Origin: DASTFY01 sp963769115
Lineage (GTDB): Bacteria > Actinomycetota > Acidimicrobiia > Acidimicrobiales > Ilumatobacteraceae
NCBI GenBank assembly: GCA_963769115.1
Contig: CAVYKN010000006.1
Coordinates: 185,328-249,327 of the forward strand
Direction: 5' to 3'
Length of the DNA: 64,000 nt
The notes beneath the pieces were generated by a model. That model was not told where the DNA came from, searched no databases, and saw only the letters and a list, made by a program, of their open reading frames with translations. The position numbers and the translations under genes were made by a program. The number at the start of each line of letters is the position of its first letter. Position 1 is the first letter of the stretch. Positions 17,726-26,268 of this stretch are shown piece by piece.

Positions 17726-17797
17726 GCTGGCGCGCCCACATCGAATGCGCGCTGGCGCGCCCACATCGAATGCGCGCTGGCGCGCCCACATCGAATC
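17726..17797. repeat. Intergenic tandem repeat, 25-bp unit, about 2.8 copies
   Basis: Copies start at 17726, 17751 and 17776. Each begins GCTGGCGCGCCCACATCGAA and the first two end TGCGC, identical over 25 bp; the third copy diverges after about 21 bp. The palindrome GGCGCGCC sits in every unit. The block lies between the methyltransferase and tyrosine phosphatase genes and encodes nothing recognisable. Confidence 0.95.
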
Positions 17798-17833
17798 GCG
17801 CGCGGCTCGAATCGCGCTGGCGACCCGGCGGCG

Positions 17834-18601
17834 TCAGGGGGCGGTGGTGAGCAGCGCCGACTCGAGGTGGATGAGCAGCGCGTTGGGCACGCCGATCGAC
17901 ACGACGTAGTCGCGCACCGATCCGTGCTCCTCGGCCAGCACCTCGAGGAAGCGGGAGATGGCCTCCGGCTCGGCCGCCATGTGGTTGGCGGGCACGGTGT
18001 CCCAGACCGCGGCCAGCTCGGGGTTGTGGACGAGCGCCCAGTCACGGGTCCGCTCGATGGCGCCGCGGGACAGGCCGTAGTCCTCGCTGACCAGCTCGTG
18101 GGGAACGCCCAGCGACGCCAGGATCAGCGCGGCGAGGATGCCCGTGCGGTCCTTCCCGGCGGCGCAGTGGAAGACGGCCGGGAGGGCGCCCGGCAGCCCG
18201 AGGAGGTGGAAGGCCTTGGCGAACAGCGGCTCGCCATAGGCGAGCAGCGAGCGGTACTGGTGGAACAGGAAGTCGGCGGCCCGGTCGTGGTCGCCGACGC
18301 TCTCGACGTCCCACGTGACGTCGATGACGGGAAGGTGGTGGAACGTGACCGGGTAGAGGTCCACTGGGAAGCGACCCCGCTCCTCCAGCTCACGGTCCGT
18401 CCGGAGATCGATCACGGTGTGCAGGTCGAGGGCCCGGAGCGCCTCCACGTCGGCGGGCGAGCACCGCTGCAGACCGTCGGCTCGGTAGAGGGTGCGCCAG
18501 CGCGTGACCCGGCCGTCAGCCGTCGGGTAGCCGCCGAGGTCCCGGAAGTTGTGGACGGCTTCGAGGATCAGGCGGCGGTCGGGTTCGGCGATGGTGGGCA
18601 C
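17834..18601 (-). CDS. Tyrosine/lipid phosphatase, MptpB-like
   Basis: 255 residues of the actinobacterial protein-tyrosine phosphatase family that includes MptpB. NFRDLGGYPT is the family's N-terminal signature, TVIDLRTDRE follows, and HCAAGKDRTG is the C-x5-R active-site loop with the invariant extra Lys-Asp seen in phosphoinositide-active members. Starts with GTG. No signal peptide. Substrate (protein or phosphoinositide) cannot be set from sequence. Confidence 0.9.
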   Translation of the reverse strand: MPTIAEPDRRLILEAVHNFRDLGGYPTADGRVTRWRTLYRADGLQRCSPADVEALRALDLHTVIDLRTDRELEERGRFPVDLYPVTFHHLPVIDVTWDVESVGDHDRAADFLFHQYRSLLAYGEPLFAKAFHLLGLPGALPAVFHCAAGKDRTGILAALILASLGVPHELVSEDYGLSRGAIERTRDWALVHNPELAAVWDTVPANHMAAEPEAISRFLEVLAEEHGSVRDYVVSIGVPNALLIHLESALLTTAP

Positions 18602-18734
18602 GAGGTTCAGGGTACCGAGGGCAGGTTTCCGAACCGTGGCCAGTGGGTGACGCCGTCACCTCCCCTCGCGGTCATCCGTCACGCCCGCCGCCATCGGTGG
18701 TCCTGTCGCCGCCCCGGCGACTTCCCACGCCTCC

Positions 18735-18748
18735 TTACCGCTCGGTAA
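18735..18748. promoter_or_regulatory. Perfect palindrome TTACCG-N2-CGGTAA, candidate operator
   Basis: Reads TTACCGCTCGGTAA, 9 bp before the ATG of the 3-hydroxyacyl-CoA dehydrogenase. Short perfect palindromes of this kind are typical TetR-family operators controlling fatty-acid genes. No TetR gene is adjacent, so the regulator would be encoded elsewhere. Confidence 0.6.
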
Positions 18749-18757
18749 CATACGGCG

Positions 18758-19621
18758 ATGGCAGGGACGGTGATCAAGCGCGTGGGGGTCCTCGGCTCGG
18801 GGATCATGGGCTCAGGCCTGGCGGAGGTGGCGGCCAAGGCCGGGTGCGAGGTGATGGTGCGGTCCCGCGGCCGCGCCTCGGCCGACGCCCTGCTGGCCGG
18901 GCTGGGCCGCAGCCTGGACCGGCAGGTGGCCAAGGGGAAGCTCACCGCCGACGAGCAAGCCGACGTGATCGGCCGCGTTTCGGCCACCGACCAGCTGGAC
19001 GCCCTCGTCGAGTGCGATCTGGTGATCGAGTCGGTCGTCGAGGACCTGGCCGTCAAGAAGGCGCTGTTCGCCGAGCTCGAGAAGGTCGTCCAGCCCGAGG
19101 CCATCTTCGCCTCGAACACCTCGACGCTCCCGATCGTCGAGCTCGCGGTGCAGACGCAGCGGCCGGACCGGGTGTGCGGGCTGCACTTCTTCAATCCGGC
19201 GCCCGTGATGAGGCTGGTGGAGATCGTGCGGCCGCTCACGGCCAGCGACCAGACCGTGGAGTCGGTGCGCGCCTTCGTCCTCGCCTGCCAGAAGGAACCG
19301 GTCGAGGTGGCCGACCGCGCCGGGTTCGTGGTCAACGCACTGCTCTTCCCGTACCTCAACAACGCGGTGCGGATGCTGGAGAGCGGCACGGCGTCGATGG
19401 AGGACATCGACACGGCCATGCAGGGTGGGTGCAACTTCCCGATGGGCCCCTTCGCCCTGCTCGACCTCGTCGGCCTCGACACGTCGCTGTCCATCCTCGA
19501 CGCCCTGTACGAGGAGTTCCGCGATCCCAACTACGCCGCCGTCCCGCTCCTGCGGCGGATGGTGGCCGCCGGCCGGCTTGGCCGCAAGAGCGGTCAGGGC
19601 TTCTACTCCTACGCGAGCTGA
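18758..19621 (+). CDS. 3-hydroxybutyryl/3-hydroxyacyl-CoA dehydrogenase
   Basis: 287 residues, the normal single-domain length. GVLGSGIMGSGLAEV (about 11-25) binds NAD; SNTSTLPI and GLHFFNPAPVM hold the catalytic Ser and His; the catalytic Glu is in RPLTAS... region; NALLFPYLNNAV starts the dimerisation domain, and the end RKSGQGFYSY is diagnostic. It oxidises 3-hydroxybutyryl-CoA to acetoacetyl-CoA. The meaA mutase about 1 kb downstream would fit shared acetyl-CoA or ethylmalonyl-CoA metabolism. Preceded by a palindromic operator. Confidence 0.93.
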   Translation: MAGTVIKRVGVLGSGIMGSGLAEVAAKAGCEVMVRSRGRASADALLAGLGRSLDRQVAKGKLTADEQADVIGRVSATDQLDALVECDLVIESVVEDLAVKKALFAELEKVVQPEAIFASNTSTLPIVELAVQTQRPDRVCGLHFFNPAPVMRLVEIVRPLTASDQTVESVRAFVLACQKEPVEVADRAGFVVNALLFPYLNNAVRMLESGTASMEDIDTAMQGGCNFPMGPFALLDLVGLDTSLSILDALYEEFRDPNYAAVPLLRRMVAAGRLGRKSGQGFYSYAS

Positions 19622-19652
19622 CCATCCGGGCGCCGGCCCGGACCGACCCTCC

Positions 19653-20375
19653 GTGAACACCCCCGCCGTGATCGAGGGTGCGGAGGCCTGGGACCGCCGG
19701 CCCGTCGAGCCGCCGCCGACCCGATGGGGGTTCCCCCGCCCGGCCGCCTACGGCACGGACGACCTCGTCGCCATCGGTGGTGACCTGGAGCCGGGGACGA
19801 TCCTGCGCGCCTACCGCCAGGGCCTCTTCCCGATGCACGCCGACCGTCGCCACCTCGGCTGGTGGTCGCCGGTGGAGCGGGGGATCATCCCGCTCGACAC
19901 GTTCCGTCCGTCCCGGTCGTTGCGCCGGAGCTGCCGCCGGTACGGCGTGAGCGTCGACCAGGACTTCCCGGGCGTGATCGCCGCGTGCGCCGGCGCCGAC
20001 CGCCCCCACGGGTGGATCACGCCGTCGATCGTCGACGCCTACAACCGCCTCCACGACCTGGGCTGGGCGCACAGCGTCGAGGCCTGGACCGAGCAGGGGG
20101 AGCTGGCCGGTGGGCTGTACGGGCTCCGCCTCGGCGGCCTCTTCGCCGGCGAGTCGATGGTGCACCTCCACCGGGACGGGTCCAAGGTCGCCCTGGTGGC
20201 GCTGGTCGAACTGCTGCGAGCCAGCGGGGCGACGCTGCTCGACGTGCAGTGGCTCACGCCTCACCTGGCGACGCTGGGCGCGATCGCTGTCAGCCGCCAG
20301 GAGTACCTGACCCGCCTGGCCGCCGCACTCCGTGACACAGACAGCAGGGACACCGCCGGAAAGCCGATGGGGTGA
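19653..20375 (+). CDS. aat: Leucyl/phenylalanyl-tRNA-protein transferase
   Basis: 240 residues. It transfers Leu or Phe from tRNA to basic N-termini, marking proteins for ClpS/ClpAP. DLVAIGGDLEPGTILRAYR and GLFPM are family hallmarks, followed by WWSPVERG and GGLYGLRLGGLFAGESM, with LLDVQW near the end. GTG start at 19653, 31 bp after the dehydrogenase gene. The stop codon lies inside a strong hairpin. Confidence 0.93.
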   Translation: MNTPAVIEGAEAWDRRPVEPPPTRWGFPRPAAYGTDDLVAIGGDLEPGTILRAYRQGLFPMHADRRHLGWWSPVERGIIPLDTFRPSRSLRRSCRRYGVSVDQDFPGVIAACAGADRPHGWITPSIVDAYNRLHDLGWAHSVEAWTEQGELAGGLYGLRLGGLFAGESMVHLHRDGSKVALVALVELLRASGATLLDVQWLTPHLATLGAIAVSRQEYLTRLAAALRDTDSRDTAGKPMG

Positions 20376-20397
20376 CCAGCATGTCCGGTCACCCCAT
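20367..20397 (+). terminator. Hairpin terminator at the end of aat
   Basis: Perfect 11-bp inverted repeat ATGGGGTGACC / GGTCACCCCAT with a 9-nt loop. It contains the aat stop codon. There is no U-tract, as is common in high-GC actinobacteria. The rest of the gap to meaA (20398-20648) shows no gene. Confidence 0.7.
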
Positions 20398-20648
20398 GGC
20401 CCCGGGGGAGGCCCTTGAGACCTCGTGGGGACCGGTTGCCATCGGGGGGATGATGGCCACTCGGCGCCCCACGTCGTGCCTGCCGAAGGTAGTTCCAGAC
20501 GCAACGATCTGCCCAACCATTTGCCGCCGCCGTCCGGCCTCGTCCGCTCGCGGGCTGACGCGGACCCCCCGCCGTGACCGCACGATCACCGAGCGCGCGA
20601 CCGGCGGCACCCCGTGCCCGTCGGCCGGGATCGGGGCAGACTGATCCC

Positions 20649-22620
20649 ATGGGCGACAGGCCGTGGCTGATGCGGACCTACTCGGGGCACTCGACGGCCT
20701 CGGCCTCGAACGCGCTCTACCGCACCAACCTGGCCAAGGGACAGACGGGCCTGTCCATCGCCTTCGACCTGCCCACCCAGACCGGGTACGACCCCGACCA
20801 TCCGCTGGCCCGGGGCGAGGTGGGCAAGGTCGGTGTCCCCGTCGCCCACCTCGGGCACATGCGCACGCTCATGGACGGCATCCCGCCCGGCGCCATGAAC
20901 ACCTCGATGACCATCAACGCCACGGCGCCCTGGCTGCTCGGGCTCTACGTGGCCAACGCCGAGGAGCAGGGCGTCCCGTCGAGCGACCTGCGGGGCACCA
21001 CGCAGAACGACATCGTCAAGGAGTACCTGTCCCGCGGCACCCACATCTACCCGCCGGGTCCCAGCCGCCGGCTCACGGTCGACGTCATCGCCTGGTGCAG
21101 CGAGCACGCGCCGGCGTGGAACCCGATCAACGTCTGCAGCTACCACCTGCAGGAGGCCGGTGCGACCCCCGTGCAGGAGGTGGCCTACGCCCTGGCCGAC
21201 GCCGTCGGCGTGCTGGACGCCGTGCGCGACTCGGGGCAGGTGCCGCCGGCCCGGTTCCCGGCTGTCGTCGGCTCGATCTCGTTCTTCGTCAACGCCGGCA
21301 TCCGCTTCATCGAGGAGATCTGCAAGCTGCGGGCGCTGGCCGAGCTGTGGGACCGGATCACGCTCGAGCGCTACGGCGTCGAGGACCCCAAGCTGCGCCG
21401 GCTCCGCTACGGGGTGCAGGTCAACTCGCTGGGCCTGACCGAGGCGCAGCCGGAGAACAACGTCCAGCGCATCGTGCTGGAGATGCTGGCCGTGACGCTC
21501 TCCAAGCAGGCCCGGGCCCGCAGCGTCCAGCTCCCGGCGTGGAACGAGGCGCTCGGCCTGCCCACGCCGTGGGACCAGCAGTGGTCGTTGCGGATGCAAC
21601 AGGTGCTGGCCTTCGAGTCCGACCTGTTGGAGTACGAGGACATCTTCGACGGCAGCCACGTCGTCGAGGCCCGGACGGCCGAGCTGCGCGATGCCGCGGA
21701 CGCCGAGCTGGGCGAGGTCCTGGAGCTGGGTGGGGCGTTCGAGGCCGTGGACGAGCTCAAGGCCCGGCTCGTCCGCTCCATGGCCGCCCGCGCCCGCCGC
21801 ATCGAGAGCGGTGAGCAGATCGTGGTGGGCGTCAACCGCTTCACCGAGACGACGTCCTCGCCGCTCGGGGGCGCGGGGGCCATCGTCCGCGTCGACCCCG
21901 CGGTCGAGGCCGAGACGGTCGCCGACGTCGAGCGCTGGCGGAAGGACCGCGACGCCGCCGCCGTGACCGCCGCTCTGGACGAGCTGCGTCGGGTGGCCGA
22001 GAGCACCGAGAGCGGGGTCAACCTCATGCCGGCGACGGTCGCCCTGGCCCGGGCCGGCGGCACGACGGGCGAGTGGGCCGGCGCACTGACGGGAGGTCTT
22101 CGGTGAGTACCGGGCCCCGACCGGGGTGGGCGCCGCCAGCGGGGGGCGCTCGGGTGAACTGTCCTCGGTCGCCGCGCGGGTGATGGCGTTGGCCGGCGGT
22201 CCGCCCCGCCTGCTGGTGGCCAAACCCGGGCTCGACGGCCACTCCAACGGCGCCGAGCAGATCGCGGTCGCGGCCCGCGACGCCGGCATGGAGGTCGTGT
22301 ACTCCGGCATCCGCCTCACCCCCGAACAGATCGCGGCCTCGGCCAGGGACGAGGATCCCGACGTCATCGGGCTGTCCGTGCTCTCGGGCAGTCACCGCGA
22401 GCTGGTCCCCCAGGTACTGGCGGAGCTGGCGTCGGAAGGGGTCGACGCGCCGGTGGTCGTCGGCGGGATCATCCCCGAGGAGGACCGCGCCGAGCTGCTG
22501 GCCGCCGGGGTCCGGGCCGTCTACACGCCGAAGGACTTCGAGCTGGCGCGGATCATGGACGACATCGCCCACTTCACCGAGGAGCACCGCGCCGCGCTGT
22601 CCGGCGCCGCCGAGCGCTGA
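20649..22620 (+). CDS. meaA: Ethylmalonyl-CoA mutase-type B12 mutase MeaA, one frameshift
   Basis: Adenosylcobalamin-dependent acyl-CoA mutase. The ATG at 20649 gives DRPWLMRTYSGHSTASASN and LSIAFDLPTQTGYDPDH, closest to MeaA/ethylmalonyl-CoA mutase rather than methylmalonyl-CoA mutase. The first frame stops at 22106 (TGA), but the other frame reads VFGEYRAPTGVGAASGG from 22096 and goes on to the B12 domain with PGLDGHSNG (D-x-H-x-x-G) and VVVGGIIP. Removing one base near 22091-22095 gives a single chain of about 656 residues, the usual MeaA length. The apparent two-gene arrangement is therefore a frameshift, not separate subunits. Confidence 0.9.
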
Positions 22621-22629
22621 TCGACTCCG

Positions 22630-22989
22630 CTACCCGGTGGCGGACGTCGGTGGCGCGGGTGGCGGTGGAACCACGAGCTGCTGGCCGACCTCGATGCGGT
22701 TGGGGTCGGCGATGGCGTTGGCCGCCATGAGGTCGGCCACGGTGATGCCGAACTTCTGGGCGATGGCGCCCAGGTTGTCGCCCTCCGCCACCACGTAGAA
22801 GACCGGCGCCACCGTGGTGGTGACGGCGATCGTGGTCGTGACCGTGGGCAACGGGGGCAGCGCCGTCTCGCGCGTCGGCGTGACCGGCTCGTCGCCGCAG
22901 GCCGTCAGCACGTGGGCGAGCGCGGCCGCGGCGACGAACGCAGCCACGACTCGCAGCCTGCGCGGCACCAACGGTCCACCCCGTGCCAT
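22630..22989 (-). CDS. LysM-domain lipoprotein
   Basis: 119 residues. Signal peptide with lipobox LTAC (cysteine about residue 31), a Thr/Pro-rich linker, and one C-terminal LysM domain (about 65-110) with YVVAEGDNLGAIAQKFGI and ANAIADPNRIEVGQ, expected to bind peptidoglycan. It ends in a Pro-rich tail. The ATG at 22989 is the first Met that yields a proper signal sequence. Divergent from the next hydrolase. Confidence 0.88.
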   Translation of the reverse strand: MARGGPLVPRRLRVVAAFVAAAALAHVLTACGDEPVTPTRETALPPLPTVTTTIAVTTTVAPVFYVVAEGDNLGAIAQKFGITVADLMAANAIADPNRIEVGQQLVVPPPPAPPTSATG

Positions 22990-23088
22990 GCCATCCCTCC
23001 AGCGTCCGGTCAGCGAGCGTACCCGCGCCGCCTGCGGCCGGGCCTGGTCGGGCCGGAGCGCGGCGAGCCGTCCGCGTAGGGTGGCGAG

Positions 23089-24024
23089 ATGCCCGATCCG
23101 GCGGCCGACGACCCTGCGGCGGTGACCTACCCGGGCGCCGTCGCGCCGTCGCGCACCGGCCGGGTCGACGCCGCCGGGGTGGGCATCGCCACGTACGAGT
23201 GGGGCGAGGAGGACGCGCCACCGCTCTTCCTCGCCCATGGCGGGTTCGACTTCGCCCGCACGTTCGACCTGCTTGCTCCCCGCCTCGCCGCCGGCGGCTG
23301 GCGCGTCGTGGCCTGGGACCAGCGCGGCCACGGCGACAGCGAGCGCGCCGCGCTCTACTCCTGGGAGGCGGACCTGCGCGACGCCGTCGCCGTCATGTCC
23401 GCCATCACGGACCGGCCGGCGCCCGTCGTCGGGCACTCCAAGGGAGGCGGGCTGATGATGCAGCTCGCCGACTGCCAGCCGTTCCGGTTCAGCCACCTGG
23501 TGAACCTCGACGGCCTGCCCTCGCGCCGTCCCGTGCCCGACATCGCCAACCACGATCGCACCCGCATGCTGGCCACCGAGCTGGCCGGCTGGCTCGACCA
23601 CCGGCGGGTGGCCGCCGATGCCGAGCGCCGGCCGGGGACGATCGACGAGCTGGCCCGCCGGCGGGGGCGGATGAACCCCCGGCTCCCCATCGAGTGGCTG
23701 CGCTACCTCGTCACCACCGGCGCCCGTCACGACCCGGACGGCTGGCGTTGGAAGATCGATCCGATGATGCGCTTCGGTGGCTTCGGACCCTGGCGGCCGG
23801 AGTGGGGCCTGGTGCGCATGCCCGGACTCGGCATGCCCTTCCTCGCCGTCCTCGGCCTGGAGCTCGAGGAGATGGGGTGGGGCACTCGGCCCGACGACGT
23901 GCTCCCCTACCTACCTATCGGTGCCCGCTTCGAGGTGCTCGCCGACGTGGGCCACTTCGTTCACATCGAGCGACCGGACCTGATCGCCGATGCCGTGCTC
24001 GATCTCACCGGAGGGCCGTCGTGA
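23089..24024 (+). CDS. Alpha/beta hydrolase
   Basis: 311 residues. Oxyanion region FLAHGGFDF, strand DQRGHGDSE, nucleophile elbow GHSKGGG with Ser, and a late GHFVHIE holding the catalytic His. It may be an esterase or epoxide/haloalkane-type hydrolase; specificity is not evident. The TGA overlaps the next gene's GTG (24021-24024). Confidence 0.85.
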   Translation: MPDPAADDPAAVTYPGAVAPSRTGRVDAAGVGIATYEWGEEDAPPLFLAHGGFDFARTFDLLAPRLAAGGWRVVAWDQRGHGDSERAALYSWEADLRDAVAVMSAITDRPAPVVGHSKGGGLMMQLADCQPFRFSHLVNLDGLPSRRPVPDIANHDRTRMLATELAGWLDHRRVAADAERRPGTIDELARRRGRMNPRLPIEWLRYLVTTGARHDPDGWRWKIDPMMRFGGFGPWRPEWGLVRMPGLGMPFLAVLGLELEEMGWGTRPDDVLPYLPIGARFEVLADVGHFVHIERPDLIADAVLDLTGGPS

Positions 24025-24701
24025 CGCTGCCTCACAAGGTGGTCCGGCACGGCCGGATCGAGCTGGCGCTCCACGCCCTGCGGCCCGAGACGTCGCCGTC
24101 CTCCTCCGGCGAGGCCCGGCCGCTGCTCCTCCTCCACGGCCTCGGCGAGCGCACGGTCGAGCTGCCACCCGAGTGGGCGGAGGGGTGGCCGGGGACCATC
24201 TGGGGTCTCGACTTCACCGGCCACGGCGCCTCCACCGTGCCGGTCGGCGGGGGCTACTCCGCCGAGCTCCTCATGGGGGACACCGACGCCGCGCTGGCCG
24301 AGCTCGGGCCGGCCACGCTGGTGGGCAGGGGCCTCGGCGCCTACGTGGCCCTCCTGATCGCCGGCGCCCGGCCGACACTGGTGCGCGGCGCCATCCTCAC
24401 GGATGGACCCGGGCTGGCCGGCGGAGGACCGTCCCCGTCGTCCACCGTGCTGGACGGCGGCGCCGGGACACCGGGGCAGGCGCCCGACCTGTGGGCGCTG
24501 GCCGAGCTGTCCCGGGACGTGCGCCCGGCCGACTACGCCACCGGGTTCGCCCGCTCGGCCACGCAGCTCTCGGGGCTCGAGTGGCCACTGGCCGCGTGCG
24601 CGAAGTCGCGGCCGCCGTGGCTCGAGGCCGTCGCCTCCGAGGCCGGCGTGCTCGACTGCCCGCTGATCGAAGCCATCGAGCTCTACGCCGCCGGCGGCTG
24701 A
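24021..24701 (+). CDS. Alpha/beta hydrolase-like protein, elbow altered
   Basis: 226 residues, clearly of the same fold: LLLLHGLGERT, LDFTGHGAS and then VGRGLGAYVALLI where the nucleophile elbow G-x-S-x-G should be. The Ser position is Gly in GRGLGA, so catalysis by the usual triad is doubtful. The final DCPLIEAIELYAAGG lacks the usual catalytic His region. It may be a non-catalytic partner of the upstream hydrolase, with which it is translationally coupled. Confidence 0.7.
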   Translation: MTLPHKVVRHGRIELALHALRPETSPSSSGEARPLLLLHGLGERTVELPPEWAEGWPGTIWGLDFTGHGASTVPVGGGYSAELLMGDTDAALAELGPATLVGRGLGAYVALLIAGARPTLVRGAILTDGPGLAGGGPSPSSTVLDGGAGTPGQAPDLWALAELSRDVRPADYATGFARSATQLSGLEWPLAACAKSRPPWLEAVASEAGVLDCPLIEAIELYAAGG

Positions 24702-25159
24702 CGGGCCAGCACGCGGGCCCGGTTGTAGCGCAGGACGGCCAGGCACGGACCGTTCGCCACGACGGCGAAGGCCACCATGGCCAGGAACAGGCCGAGCGGG
24801 TTCCAGAGGGCGAAGGCGGGCGTGGCGGCCACGATCAGCCAGTGGGTCCGCTCGGCCCGGCGGCAGTCGGCCAGGAAGAGCGGCAGGGCGCGGGCGCCCC
24901 CCGGCGGCAGGTGGCGCTTGGAGCGTCCGCCGAAGGCCCGGCCCGCCTCGGGCAGCCAGGACTTCCACCGCTTCACCCTCAGCGTCCGCTCGTACCAGCG
25001 GCCGCCCCGCTCGAAGGGGCGGAGACGCAGGACGGGCCCGTCGACCTCGGGGTGCCGCGGCCCGCGCCGCGCCATCCACCAGCCCGCGGCCACGCTCCAT
25101 GCCGTCCAGGCCACGACGTCGATGGCCACCACCCAGGGCCACGGCAGCCGGACGAGCAT
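24683..25159 (-). CDS. CrtO-like acyltransferase family membrane protein
   Basis: 158 residues with two or three hydrophobic segments (about 8-29, 107-125, 125-140). The middle block RWYERTLRVKRWKSWLPE, then RSKRHLPPGG and ADCRRAERTHW, matches the pattern of glycosyl-4,4'-diaponeurosporenoate acyltransferase (CrtO) family proteins. In Staphylococcus that enzyme adds the fatty acyl group to staphyloxanthin. No carotenoid genes are nearby, so the substrate here is unknown. Converges with and overlaps the preceding hydrolase by 19 bp. Confidence 0.65.
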   Translation of the reverse strand: MLVRLPWPWVVAIDVVAWTAWSVAAGWWMARRGPRHPEVDGPVLRLRPFERGGRWYERTLRVKRWKSWLPEAGRAFGGRSKRHLPPGGARALPLFLADCRRAERTHWLIVAATPAFALWNPLGLFLAMVAFAVVANGPCLAVLRYNRARVLARQPPAA

Positions 25160-25232
25160 GGCCCGGGCACGCTAGTGCCCGTCCGGTCGACCGGCCTCGT
25201 GGGAGCGTGTTCGGCGCCCGGCGCCCCTCCCG

Positions 25233-26099
25233 CTACTCGGACAGCGCCCGGTACCACGTGGTCGTGGATGTCCGCCGGAAGCCGACACCTTGGTACAGGG
25301 CGCCGGCAGCGTCTGTCTCGTATGAGATCTTCACCCGCTCGGCGCCTCTCCTGACCAGGCGATCGATCCCGGCGGACAGCATCGCTCGGGCGAGACCTTG
25401 CCGTCGGAACTCCTCCTCGACGCGGACGGGTTCGACGAGTCCCACCTTGGTGGTGGGATCGAACCAGTACAGCGAGTAGCCGGCGTCCCGGCCATCGGTG
25501 GTCTCGACCGCGAGGTCGAGCGCCGGGTCGTAGAGCGGACACTCCTCGAGGCGCTGCGCCACGCAGTCCCCGTTCCGGTGCCGCATGGGGTGCGGGGCGT
25601 CCTGACGCTGCGTGCGATCGACGAGCACGAAGCCCTCCGCGGGCGCCTTGACGGTAGGCCGGTCGGCGGCATCCATCCAGGCGGTGCTGTCTCGGTGGCC
25701 AGCGGTGAATCCAGATCGCCGGGCGAGCTCCCGGAAGGTTCGATCGTCGTCTCCCACGGGCACGTCGAACCCGTTCACCGTGTGCTTCGCGGCATGCTCG
25801 ATCGCCCGTCGCCAAACGAGGCCGGGCTCGGGAGCCGATGCGCGTGGGACGACGACGGGGTCGCACTGCCAGGCGTCATCGGTCCAGCTCGTCAGCAGGA
25901 CACCGGCGGCGGGCCCCTCGTCGTCGACCCAGAAGAGCTTCTCGACTTCGTCAGACAGTCGCGGCCTCCGCCACCACCACTGGAAATCAGCGGCTTCCCA
26001 GAGACCGGCCTGGGGGTCGGCTCGGCGAGCGCGCTGCAGCAACTCGGTCGCCAGCATCAGTGCTTCACGCCCCGCGGCCCTGACCTCTCGGACCGACAC
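25233..26099 (-). CDS. GNAT-family N-acetyltransferase
   Basis: 288 residues, probably two GNAT-like halves. The C-terminal half has the acetyl-CoA loop EEEFRRQGLARAML (R/Q-x-x-G-x-A) and the fold-closing YQGVGFRRTSTTTWYRA. The N-terminal half (WWWRRPRLSDEVEKLFWVDD) is degenerate. Substrate unknown. 26100-26268 between this gene and the next holds no recognisable gene. Confidence 0.75.
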   Translation of the reverse strand: MSVREVRAAGREALMLATELLQRARRADPQAGLWEAADFQWWWRRPRLSDEVEKLFWVDDEGPAAGVLLTSWTDDAWQCDPVVVPRASAPEPGLVWRRAIEHAAKHTVNGFDVPVGDDDRTFRELARRSGFTAGHRDSTAWMDAADRPTVKAPAEGFVLVDRTQRQDAPHPMRHRNGDCVAQRLEECPLYDPALDLAVETTDGRDAGYSLYWFDPTTKVGLVEPVRVEEEFRRQGLARAMLSAGIDRLVRRGAERVKISYETDAAGALYQGVGFRRTSTTTWYRALSE

Positions 26100-26268
26100 G
26101 TCCTACCTCCCCTCGACAACTCCGTTGGATCTCCGCCTGGCCGCCGATGCCAGGGTCCGTCACGCTAGTCAGCAGCCCCGTCTCGACAGCAGGGACTTGC
26201 TCGTCGATGATCCGTTCGTCGGCGCGGTGCCCGCCCGGTCGCCCGGCCGCGTCGCTACCGTGGCACCG

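Noticed and set aside
22104..22106. TGA as a selenocysteine codon in meaA
   Set aside because: Reading through would leave the conserved frame; the protein continues in a different frame, so a base insertion is the better explanation.
22126..22620. Separate small B12-binding subunit gene
   Set aside because: Homology continues upstream of 22126 in the same frame (VFGEYRAPTG), so it is the C-terminal domain of meaA after a frameshift.
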